Shown here piece by piece: positions 1-4,664 of a stretch of 5,669 nucleotides of DNA. The stretch is from the NCBI GenBank assembly GCA_030612185.1, contig JAUWOI010000318.1, forward strand, positions 1 to 5,669, written 5' to 3'. A program made the translations under genes and the position numbers. Every line of letters starts with the position of its first letter. Positions within the stretch are counted from its first letter, which is position 1. The notes beneath the pieces were generated by a model, which saw only the letters and a list, made by a program, of their open reading frames with translations, searched no databases and was not told where the DNA came from. Source of the stretch: Anaerolineae bacterium (GTDB taxonomy: Bacteria; Chloroflexota; Anaerolineae; B4-G1).

Positions 1-522
1 ACCGGCACCATGGACTTCCGCCCCAACGTGGATGCGGTGCTGTGGTTTGTGCAGAAGGTATTGCCTCGCGTGCGGGCAGAATTGCCTGGGGCACATTTCG
101 TCGTCGTCGGGCAGCATCCTCACCGGCGGCTGGACCCCCTACGGGAGGACCCGGCGGTGACGCTGCCCGGCTGGGTGGAGGACACGCGCCCCTACATCGC
201 GCGGGCGGCGGTATACGTCGCGCCGCTGCGCGTGGGGGGCGGGACGCGGCTCAAACTGCTGGAGGCGATGGCGATGGGCAAAGCGGTCGTCGCCACGCGG
301 TTGGGGGCGGAGGGCTACCCGGTGACGGACGGGGGCGAGTTACTGCTGGCCGACACGCCGGCCGATTTTGCCGCTGCGGTGGTGGCGCTGTTGCGCGCGC
401 CGGAGCGGCGGGCCGCACTGGGCCGGGTCGCGCGGGCCTTCGTCGAGCAGCGGTACGACTGGCGCGTCATCGTGCCACGGGTGGAGGCTGTGTACGAGGC
501 AAACCCCAAACCCCAAATCTAA
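1..522 (+). CDS. GT4-family glycosyltransferase, C-terminal part (5' truncated by window edge)
   Basis: The frame is open from the first base (T-G-T before the Met at 10), so this is the 3' part of a longer gene; the ATG at 10 is probably internal. The 173 visible residues fit the C-terminal Rossmann domain of a GT-B fold, GT1/GT4-type glycosyltransferase, which binds the nucleotide-sugar donor. A 'TGTMDFRPN.DAVLWF' strand-helix opening is typical of group 1 transferases that compare 'old' and 'new' sugar-binding helices. Next come 'FVVVGQHP', 'LPGWVEDTRPYIARAAVYVAPL' and the donor-site block 'GGGTRLKLLEAMAMGKAVVAT', whose LEAMA glutamate is the conserved GT4 E. Its likely role is cytoplasmic-face transfer of a sugar in polysaccharide, glycolipid or glycoprotein synthesis; acceptor and donor cannot be read from this half. 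The last codons (NPKPQI) are encoded by an AAACCCC repeat, so the extreme C-terminus looks recently altered. The TAA stop is at 520-522. Family confidence is high, specific role unknown. Confidence 0.9.
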   Translation, partial: TGTMDFRPNVDAVLWFVQKVLPRVRAELPGAHFVVVGQHPHRRLDPLREDPAVTLPGWVEDTRPYIARAAVYVAPLRVGGGTRLKLLEAMAMGKAVVATRLGAEGYPVTDGGELLLADTPADFAAAVVALLRAPERRAALGRVARAFVEQRYDWRVIVPRVEAVYEANPKPQI

Positions 523-536
523 AACCCCAAGCCCCA
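501..536 (+). repeat. AAACCCC-type simple repeat across the glycosyltransferase stop codon
   Basis: AAACCCC occurs twice in tandem (501-507, 508-514), followed by AAATCT, AAAACCCC (521-528) and AAGCCCC (529-535). The repeat supplies the last six codons and the stop of the glycosyltransferase and continues into the gap. Simple repeats of this kind usually sit between genes, so here one appears to have invaded or replaced the gene end. Confidence 0.75.
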
Positions 537-555
537 GGCGGCGCGGTCTTGGGGT
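524..555 (+). terminator. Possible stem-loop terminator after the glycosyltransferase
   Basis: ACCCCAAG (524-531) and CTTGGGGT (548-555) are perfectly complementary, giving an 8 bp stem with a GC-rich 16-base loop immediately after the stop codon. The position suits a transcription terminator, but no run of T follows (CTTAGAC), so it may only be an mRNA 3'-end stabiliser or a by-product of the C-rich repeat. Confidence 0.35.
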
Positions 556-594
556 CTTAGACAGTCTGTTCGTAGTGACGACTTGAGCCCTCCA

Positions 595-760
595 GTGAGC
601 AACGAGCGACTGAAGCCTCGCTGATGGTTGAAACCAGCGGCTGATACGGGAAGTGCGTTAAAATGCACTGGAACATAGCCTCTGAACCCGTTTTAACGGG
701 TTTCGCCGTATCAGCGGGGTGTTTCAACGCCCCGCGTTGGAGCGGCTGAGCAGTTGCCCT
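595..760. repeat. Imperfect inverted repeat of nested hairpins; candidate structured RNA or palindromic mobile repeat
   Basis: No coding gene is supported in the 523-783 gap; it is filled by this palindromic element, whose inner inverted repeats are centred at about 677.5. Perfect arm pairs are GTTGAAAC (627-634) with GTTTCAAC (721-728), and GCTGATACGG (640-649) with CCGTATCAGC (706-715). Inside the 10 bp stem are two hairpins: AGTGCGTT/AATGCACT (652-669, one G-T wobble) and AACCCGTT/AACGGGTT (685-702). Flanking it are CGCTG/CAGCG (619-623/635-639) and CGGGGTG/CGCCCCG (715-721/728-734, one G-T wobble). The outermost match is GCAAC (599-603) against GTTGC (753-757). Both wobbles pair only in a plus-strand RNA. 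The flanking-hairpin loops (GTTGAAAC, GTTTCAAC) are complementary, so they could kiss or form an extended stem. It lies between convergent genes, so a bidirectional terminator role is possible, though there is no T-run. A BIME- or MITE-like repeat is the main alternative to a functional RNA. Confidence 0.7.
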
Positions 761-783
761 CCGGCGAAGTTGTACGCGCGCGG

Positions 784-1683
784 TTACTCGTCCGGCTGGA
801 TGCGGCGGGCGCGTCGCCGCCGGACGATAGCGCGTACCAGGTAGAACAGTCCGACCAAGGGCGCGCCGATCGCGGCGAGCACCGGAATGATGAGTATGAC
901 GATGACGATGGCCGCGTCCACCAGGAACTGCAGCACGCGGATGAGGGATTGGAGCGCATCGCGCAGTGTGCCCTGCGGATGCCAACCGCCGACCTGAATA
1001 GGCTGCGCCAGTTCGTCGGGGGTGATGTCGAGATTGACCGTCGCCATCGCCGCCGATTGCTCCAGGTACTGGATGCGCCCTTTGACGTGCTCGATCTCGG
1101 CCTCGACCTGCCGCAAATGCTCGTAAACGTCGAGGGCGGCCTCGGTATCTTCGGCCTCCTCCAGGAACTCCAGCAGCCGCTCCTCGGTCGCCTCCAGGTG
1201 GCGCAGGCTGGACTGGAGGTCCACGTACTCCTCCGTTACGTCCTGGCCGGAGATGTGCTCGTTACGCACCTCGGTCGCCAGGCCGCGGACGCGCTCCAGT
1301 GCGACGTCGAGGCTTTCGGCGGGGATGCGGAGTGTGATGGAGGCCCGCAGTCCCTCCTGGTATTGGTATATGCTCGAGTCGACGACGTAACCACCCAGTT
1401 CATCTACCAGGCCGTTGATCTCGTCGAGGGCCGCCTCGGTGTCCGGTACCACCAGGCTGAGCGATGCGTTGCGGATGATGATCCGCTCGATGGTGGCGTA
1501 GTCGGCCACAGCAGATTCTGGTGCGGCGGGAACCGCCATCTCTTCCTGAACCTCAACGGTGCGGCCTACTTCTGGGGCCTCGGAATAAAGAATCTCGGAT
1601 GCGGGCTCTGCCTGCGATGCACAGCCCACGATGGCCAGTACCATGATAGAGGCGATGACACCGTATGTTATCTTCTTCCCCAT
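784..1683 (-). CDS. DUF4349 domain-containing membrane lipoprotein
   Basis: A 299-residue protein. Residues 1-20 are a lipoprotein signal peptide (K3, K4, then a hydrophobic run) ending in lipobox I-V-G-C, with C21 the predicted lipidated cysteine. A low-complexity linker (about 25-60) leads to an extracytoplasmic DUF4349 domain: 'IIRNASLSLVV' at 69-79, 'GGYVVDSS' at 97-104, 'ITLRIPAE' at 116-123, then a coiled coil about 151-210 with the family-typical 'VDLQSSLRHLEATEERLLEFLEEA'. One long membrane span lies about 253-285, followed by a basic tail (RRRRARR) that should stay in the cytoplasm. The biochemical role of DUF4349 is unknown; an envelope-anchored, self-associating protein is inference. 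The ATG at 1681-1683 is chosen because the lipoprotein signal begins there and AAGGAG lies 7 bases upstream. An in-frame ATG at 1753-1755 overlaps the preceding gene's stop (TGATG) and would add 24 residues before the signal peptide, so it is less likely. It is second in a leftward pair with the phosphoesterase. Confidence 0.88.
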   Translation of the reverse strand: MGKKITYGVIASIMVLAIVGCASQAEPASEILYSEAPEVGRTVEVQEEMAVPAAPESAVADYATIERIIIRNASLSLVVPDTEAALDEINGLVDELGGYVVDSSIYQYQEGLRASITLRIPAESLDVALERVRGLATEVRNEHISGQDVTEEYVDLQSSLRHLEATEERLLEFLEEAEDTEAALDVYEHLRQVEAEIEHVKGRIQYLEQSAAMATVNLDITPDELAQPIQVGGWHPQGTLRDALQSLIRVLQFLVDAAIVIVILIIPVLAAIGAPLVGLFYLVRAIVRRRRARRIQPDE

Positions 1684-1690
1684 TGTTGGT

Positions 1691-1696
1691 CTCCTT
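1691..1696 (-). promoter_or_regulatory. Ribosome binding site deciding the DUF4349 start
   Basis: On the minus strand AAGGAG is followed by a 7-base spacer and ATG. This favours the start at 1683 over the TGATG-coupled ATG at 1755. Confidence 0.75.
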
Positions 1697-1697
1697 T

Positions 1698-1741
1698 TCT
1701 CTAGATTTGAAGTCACACTCTCTAGACGCCAGAGCATGCTC
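1698..1741. repeat. Paired TCTCTAGA repeats and a palindrome in the phosphoesterase-DUF4349 gap
   Basis: TCTCTAGA occurs at 1698-1705 and again at 1719-1726, a spacing of 21 bases or about two helical turns. A perfect palindrome GAGCATGCTC lies at 1732-1741. The arrangement resembles an operator or an mRNA structure separating expression of the two genes, but the motifs match no regulator I know and may be chance. Confidence 0.3.
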
Positions 1742-1754
1742 CAAAGTTCCCGCA

Positions 1755-2483
1755 TCAGCGCCCTGTCTCCAGTCGCTCGATGAGGCGGCGGGGAAGGCGA
1801 CGGGCGCGCATGCGTTCCTGTGTGATTTCCACCGGGTAGGCGACGCGGTGAAATTCCCAGGTCATACGTTCCATATCGAGCATGGCGTAACTGGCGCGCG
1901 GGTCGCCGTCGCGGGGTTGTCCCACGCTGCCCGGGTTGATGATCAAACGGTGCGAGCCGAGCGGCACGGGCTCGGGGAAGGGATGTGCCAGCGTGTTGCA
2001 GCGTCGTTCTGATTCGTCCAACTCGAAGATAATGGGGATGTGGGTATGTCCCACCAGGCAGGTAGAGGTGGGAAAAAACGCAAAATTGGCGTAGGCCAGA
2101 TTGGCATCGAGGATGTACTCCCACACCGGTTCGCGGGGACTGGCGTGAGCGAGGTAGAAATCGTCCCGCTCCATCGTGGTGGGGAGTCCGCTCAGGTACT
2201 CACGCGCGGCGGGCGTGAGTGCCGACTGCGTCCAGGCATTAGCGATGCGGGCGTCGGTATTGAAAGCGTTAAGATCCAGTCGTCCCAGTGCGGCCCAGTC
2301 GTGGTTGCCGGCCAGGCTGATGTGGGGAAAGTCCTGGATGCGCGTTATGCACTCGTTGGGTTTGGAGCCGTATCCCACCAGGTCGCCCAGACACCAGATC
2401 TCGTCGAAGGGTGGTGCATCAGCCAGCACGGCCTCCATGGCCGCCAGGTTGGCATGAATATCGGATATGATCAGGTAGTGCAT
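1755..2483 (-). CDS. Calcineurin-like metallophosphoesterase (YfcE/ApaH-like)
   Basis: A 242-residue single-domain cytoplasmic protein with the full binuclear-metal signature of the calcineurin-like superfamily: D-x-H in 'SDIHAN' (D8, H10), 'GDLVGYG' (D34), 'GNHD' (N60, H61, D62), a metal-binding histidine in 'LAHASPREP' (H113) and 'GHTH' (H146, H148). 'INPGSVGQPRDGDPRASY' at 182-199 is typical of the YfcE/MJ0936 group and nearby Ap4A hydrolase-like proteins. The family hydrolyses phosphomono- or diesters with Mn or similar metals; the substrate is not predictable here. The ATG at 2481-2483 is chosen because 'MHYLIISDIHAN' begins the first core strand exactly; the frame is open about 36 codons further upstream but that stretch is not family-like. 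A GGAG lies 10 bases upstream of the ATG and AAGG only 2 bases upstream. No catalytic residue is missing. It is the first gene of the leftward pair and diverges from tsaE. Confidence 0.9.
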   Translation of the reverse strand: MHYLIISDIHANLAAMEAVLADAPPFDEIWCLGDLVGYGSKPNECITRIQDFPHISLAGNHDWAALGRLDLNAFNTDARIANAWTQSALTPAAREYLSGLPTTMERDDFYLAHASPREPVWEYILDANLAYANFAFFPTSTCLVGHTHIPIIFELDESERRCNTLAHPFPEPVPLGSHRLIINPGSVGQPRDGDPRASYAMLDMERMTWEFHRVAYPVEITQERMRARRLPRRLIERLETGR

Positions 2484-2523
2484 AGCCTTATCACTCCATG
2501 TGAGGTAACCACTCGCCCTGCTT

Positions 2524-2547
2524 GGCTGGGATTGCCAAATCCAAGCC
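2524..2547. repeat. Intergenic hairpin A (GCTGGG-TTG-CAA-TCC family)
   Basis: GGCT/AGCC (2524-2527/2544-2547) plus GGATT/AATCC (2529-2533/2538-2542), separated by one G-A mismatch, form a hairpin with loop GCCA. Its sequence aligns with hairpin C: GCTGGG, A or T, TTG, C or A, CAA, then TCCA. A competing stem TGCCAA/TTGGCA (2533-2538/2550-2555) overlaps it. Confidence 0.5.
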
Positions 2548-2581
2548 TCTTGGCAGCGAGAAGCAGCACTTTGCAGGCCAA

Positions 2582-2599
2582 AAGCGGTCAAATCCGCTT
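2582..2599. repeat. Intergenic hairpin B
   Basis: AAGCGG (2582-2587) and CCGCTT (2594-2599) form a perfect 6 bp stem with loop TCAAAT. It sits between hairpins A and C and is followed by a second CCGCT word (2608-2612), suggesting a tandem cluster of related palindromic units. Confidence 0.5.
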
Positions 2600-2615
2600 G
2601 GTTCTATCCGCTGAA

Positions 2616-2639
2616 CCGCTGGGTTTGACAATCCAGCGG
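2616..2639. repeat. Intergenic hairpin C, strong 10 bp stem with TGAC loop
   Basis: CCGCTGGGTT (2616-2625) pairs with AATCCAGCGG (2630-2639) around the loop TGAC. The stem has one G-T wobble that pairs only in plus-strand RNA. No T-run follows on either strand, so it is not a standard terminator. The reverse complement of 619-640 in the convergent gap is a related sequence (CCGCTGGTTT...ATCAGCG), pointing to a dispersed repeat family. Confidence 0.6.
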
Positions 2640-2653
2640 GAGCGGGTGAGTAA

Positions 2654-2682
2654 TTGCCATGTGAGATTAGTGATATTATATA
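2654..2682 (+). promoter_or_regulatory. Upstream sigma70-like promoter for tsaE
   Basis: TTGCCA (2654-2659), 17-base spacer, TATATA (2677-2682). Transcription would start near 2689 and give a leader of about 95 bases to tsaE. It lies in the AT-rich part of the divergent gap. Confidence 0.45.
2675..2680 (-). promoter_or_regulatory. Candidate leftward -10 box for the phosphoesterase gene
   Basis: The minus strand reads TATAAT at 2680-2675, inside the AT-rich patch. No convincing -35 lies 16-18 bases upstream. If used, transcripts would carry a leader of nearly 190 bases containing hairpins A-C before the phosphoesterase ATG. It overlaps the rightward upstream promoter, so the two could not be occupied at once. 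Confidence 0.25.
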
Positions 2683-2708
2683 CCTATTTTCTGCTTTGCG
2701 CTAGCCGC

Positions 2709-2737
2709 TTGTCGAGCCTGGATAATGGTTGTATAAT
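2709..2737 (+). promoter_or_regulatory. Main sigma70-like promoter for tsaE-tsaB-rimI
   Basis: TTGTCG (2709-2714), exactly 17 bases, then a perfect TATAAT (2732-2737). The start would be near 2744, leaving about 40 bases of leader. This is the best promoter match in the divergent gap. Confidence 0.65.
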
Positions 2738-2784
2738 CACCCTCGAATTTACCAGGTACTGTCAGCAACTATCACGATATCCCA

Positions 2785-3291
2785 ATGACCCCGATTCTCG
2801 ATCAGCATACGTTGGAGTTTGTAAGTCGCAGCCCCGATCAGACACAGCGGCTGGGAGCACGCCTGGGTGCGCTGTTGCATGGCGGGGACGTGATCTGCCT
2901 GGAAGGGCCGCTGGGTGCAGGCAAGACGTGTCTGGCGCAGGGTATAGGCCGGGGGTGGGGGATAGGCCAGAGACTCGTCAGCCCCTCCTATGTCCTGGTT
3001 CGCGAGTACGCGCGGGCACAGTACGGCATGCGGCTCTATCACGTAGACCTGTACCGCATCTCCGCCGCCAGCGAAGCCTGGGGATTGGGGCTGGAGGAGT
3101 TCGTGGGGGACAAGCACGCCGTTTGTGTTATCGAATGGGCGGAGCGGGCGCAGCCCCTGGTGCCGCCAGAGCACCTATGGATCAGGCTGGAGTTTGCTGG
3201 CCAGACTCGACGGGCCCTATATTTCGTGGCGCAAGGGAAGCATCATACGGCGCTGTTGCAGGAGTTTCGCCGGTCAGCCTTCGGAGCGTAG
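2785..3291 (+). CDS. tsaE: tRNA t6A biosynthesis ATPase TsaE
   Basis: A 168-residue P-loop ATPase of the TsaE (YjeE) family, close to the family's usual 150-170. Walker A is G41-P-L-G-A-G-K47-T48. The switch-like 'SPSYVLVREY' at 66-75 corresponds to the family's SPTF/Y...E-Y block. 'YHVDLYRI' at 85-92 contains the diagnostic H-x-D-L-Y-R, and 'VIEWAE' at 115-120 is the conserved acidic block. TsaE binds the TsaB-TsaD heterodimer and uses ATP hydrolysis to reset it between rounds of transferring threonylcarbamoyl from threonylcarbamoyl-AMP to A37 of ANN-decoding tRNAs in the cytoplasm. The ATG at 2785 fits the family N-terminus, but I see no Shine-Dalgarno before it, so initiation may be inefficient or rely on an unstructured leader. 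It is the first gene of the tsaE-tsaB-rimI unit, 33 bases before tsaB. Confidence 0.95.
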   Translation: MTPILDQHTLEFVSRSPDQTQRLGARLGALLHGGDVICLEGPLGAGKTCLAQGIGRGWGIGQRLVSPSYVLVREYARAQYGMRLYHVDLYRISAASEAWGLGLEEFVGDKHAVCVIEWAERAQPLVPPEHLWIRLEFAGQTRRALYFVAQGKHHTALLQEFRRSAFGA

Positions 3292-3295
3292 GTAG

Positions 3296-3326
3296 GATGC
3301 AAGATACAGGATGGAAGATGCAAGAT
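3296..3326 (+). repeat. GATGCAAGAT direct repeats running into the tsaB start codon
   Basis: GATGCAAGAT occurs at 3296-3305 and 3317-3326, 21 bases apart, with a related GGATGGAAGAT between. The second copy contains the first two bases of the tsaB ATG, and GGAAG (3313-3317) within the unit serves as its ribosome binding site, 7 bases from the ATG. Three further ATGs in the unit (3297, 3311, 3318) are out of the tsaB frame. Confidence 0.7.
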
Positions 3327-3981
3327 GTTAGTTGCGATTGATACTGCCACTAACTACGCCAGCCTGGCCTTGCACGATGGGTTCAAGGTGCGGGCGGAGT
3401 ACACGTGGGAAGCGCAGCGTAGGCATACCGTCGGGTTGTTGCCCCGCCTGGTAACTGCGTTGGAGCAATTGGGTCTTGGAGTCGAGCACCTCAGCGGGGT
3501 GGCGGTGACGCGAGGGCCGGGCTCCTTCACCGGCTTACGGGTGGGTTTGGCTGTGGCGAAGGGGCTGGCATTGGCGCGGGGGCTGGCGCTGGTGAGCGTG
3601 CCTACACTGGACGTGGTTGCGGTGGCCCAAGGGCGAGATCGCCGGCCACTGTGCGTGGTGTTGCAGGCTGGGCGGGGTCGTGTCTGTGCCGCCACCTACC
3701 GCTGGTGGAGGGGGGAGTGGTACGCTCGTGAGGCACCACGTCTCACAACCTGGCCTGTCCTGGTGGAAAAGACATCCTCCCCGACCCTCTTTTGCGGCGA
3801 GATTGACCTGGTGGGAGCCGACGCATTGGCCACTCTTGGCGAACGGGCCGTGCTCGTGCCGGCGGCCACGCGGCTGCGACGGGCCGGCTTTCTGGCGGAG
3901 TTGGCCTGGCGGCGACTGAACCGTGGCGAGGCCGACGATCCAGCCACGCTGACCCCGATTTACCTTCAATATCCCACGTGA
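3325..3981 (+). CDS. tsaB: tRNA t6A biosynthesis protein TsaB
   Basis: A 218-residue ASKHA-fold protein of the TsaB (YeaZ) family, close to normal length. 'MLVAIDTATNYASLAL' (1-16) is the first phosphate-type hairpin, 'RRHTVGLLP' at 32-40 is the conserved H34 region, and 'GPGSFTGLRVG' at 64-74 is the family signature. The C-terminal 'DPATLTPIYLQYP' matches the end of TsaB proteins. TsaB has lost the catalytic metal site of its paralogue TsaD and acts as its dimer partner and scaffold, joined by TsaE, in t6A37 formation. tsaD is not in this window. Start at ATG 3325; the frame closes upstream at the tsaE stop with no other ATG. The TGA stop at 3979-3981 overlaps the rimI GTG (GTGA), implying translational coupling. 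Confidence 0.94.
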   Translation: MLVAIDTATNYASLALHDGFKVRAEYTWEAQRRHTVGLLPRLVTALEQLGLGVEHLSGVAVTRGPGSFTGLRVGLAVAKGLALARGLALVSVPTLDVVAVAQGRDRRPLCVVLQAGRGRVCAATYRWWRGEWYAREAPRLTTWPVLVEKTSSPTLFCGEIDLVGADALATLGERAVLVPAATRLRRAGFLAELAWRRLNRGEADDPATLTPIYLQYPT

Positions 3982-4613
3982 CACACCAGATCTTGCCCTA
4001 TGCCATCCGTCCGATGGAGCCGGGCGACGTCCCGACGGTCGTCGCCATTGACCGGCTTTCCTACCCCACGCCTTGGCCTGCGTCGTCTTATTTGCACGAA
4101 CTGAGTCACAGCACGCACTCCTTCTACCACGTCTTGTTGAAGCCGGCGACGGGCGTCGCTGCGCCCTCTGGGCGGGGATGGCGGCGTTGGTTGTGCGGCC
4201 TGATTGGCCTGCCGGGAGAAAGCCGGGTGATCGGGTACGTGGGCTTCAGGCTTCAGAACAGCGGGGCGCACGTCAGTACCCTCGCCGTACATCCAGACTG
4301 GCGCGGGAAGGGATTGGGGGAACTGTTGCTGCTGACGGCGATGGAGAGGGCGCTGGAACTGGAGGTCGGCATGGTGACGTTGGAGGTGCGCGCCTCCAAC
4401 CGGTTGGCTCACCATCTCTATCGTAAGTATGGCTTCCGATTCAAGGGCACACATCGGGGTTACTATCGGGATGGCGAGGACGCCTGGCAGATGGAGTACG
4501 AGATGAACAGAGACACCTGTCAGGCGCGACTAGCCGGGCTGCGGCAGGTTTTGGAGGCCCGCCTTTATCGCCAACAGGCGGGCGTTGGACAAAATGGTGG
4601 GGATACGCTATAA
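3978..4613 (+). CDS. rimI: RimI-type GNAT N-acetyltransferase
   Basis: 211 residues, longer than the usual 145-165 for RimI. The GNAT fold is clear: 'IRPMEPGDVPTVVAIDRLSYPTPW' (10-33) is the RimI N-terminus, 'VIGYVGFRL' (84-92) a core strand, 'VSTLAVHPDWRGKGLGE' (99-115) the acetyl-CoA motif A with R109-G-K-G-L-G114, 'LEVRASNRLAHHLYRKYGF' (135-153) the RimI signature with E136 and N141, and 'GYYRDGEDAWQM' (161-172) the final strand. RimI acetylates the N-terminal alanine of ribosomal protein S18 in E. coli; homologues beside tsaB can act on other N-termini. The extra length is an insert at about 55-82 (basic, W- and G-rich) and a tail at 178-211. The start is GTG 3978-3980, overlapping the tsaB stop; it is supported by coupling and by the conserved sequence beginning soon after. 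A promoter for the next gene overlaps its last codons and stop. Confidence 0.88.
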   Translation: MTHQILPYAIRPMEPGDVPTVVAIDRLSYPTPWPASSYLHELSHSTHSFYHVLLKPATGVAAPSGRGWRRWLCGLIGLPGESRVIGYVGFRLQNSGAHVSTLAVHPDWRGKGLGELLLLTAMERALELEVGMVTLEVRASNRLAHHLYRKYGFRFKGTHRGYYRDGEDAWQMEYEMNRDTCQARLAGLRQVLEARLYRQQAGVGQNGGDTL

Positions 4614-4614
4614 T
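4585..4614 (+). promoter_or_regulatory. Sigma70-like promoter for the UDG gene, overlapping the rimI stop
   Basis: TTGGAC (4585-4590), 18-base spacer, perfect TATAAT (4609-4614). The -10 box contains the rimI TAA. The predicted start near 4621 gives a leader of about 44 bases, so UDG can be expressed separately from the t6A genes. Confidence 0.6.
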
Positions 4615-4652
4615 CGTGAAACGCGAGGGGAGTCAAAATTCAGTTTATAAAT

Positions 4653-4658
4653 AGGAGG
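4653..4658 (+). promoter_or_regulatory. Consensus ribosome binding site for UDG
   Basis: AGGAGG with a 6-base spacer before GTG 4665. It fixes the GTG start and is the strongest Shine-Dalgarno in the window. Confidence 0.85.
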
Positions 4659-4664
4659 GAGAGC

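Noticed and set aside
10..522. Glycosyltransferase as a complete short gene starting at ATG 10
   Set aside because: The frame is open to the window edge, and the visible part is only the C-terminal GT-B domain beginning inside a conserved block, so it is a truncated view of a longer gene.
640..715. tRNA-like cloverleaf from the 10 bp stem enclosing hairpins
   Set aside because: Only two internal arms, a stem of 10 rather than 7 bp, no TTCGA-type T loop and no anticodon arm of the right size.
627..728. CRISPR-like GTTTCAAC/GTTGAAAC words
   Set aside because: They occur once in each orientation as an inverted pair, with no regular repeat-spacer array and no cas genes.
595..760. Insertion sequence remnant
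   Set aside because: Inverted repeats are present, but there is no transposase fragment and no clear target-site duplication; I keep it as a palindromic repeat only.
754..1704. Long open frame on the plus strand opposite the DUF4349 gene
   Set aside because: Its translation is rich in D, R and G with no family resemblance. The minus-strand product has a signal peptide, lipobox, DUF4349 motifs and a membrane span, so the plus frame is a GC-rich shadow.
1755..2591. Longer phosphoesterase start near 2591
   Set aside because: The extra 36 residues resemble translated repeat DNA overlapping hairpin A, whereas Met at 2481-2483 starts the family core exactly.
2040..3341. 433-codon plus-strand open frame spanning the phosphoesterase and tsaE
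   Set aside because: It crosses a promoter region and runs antisense to, or out of frame with, two clear conserved genes. No recognisable motif.
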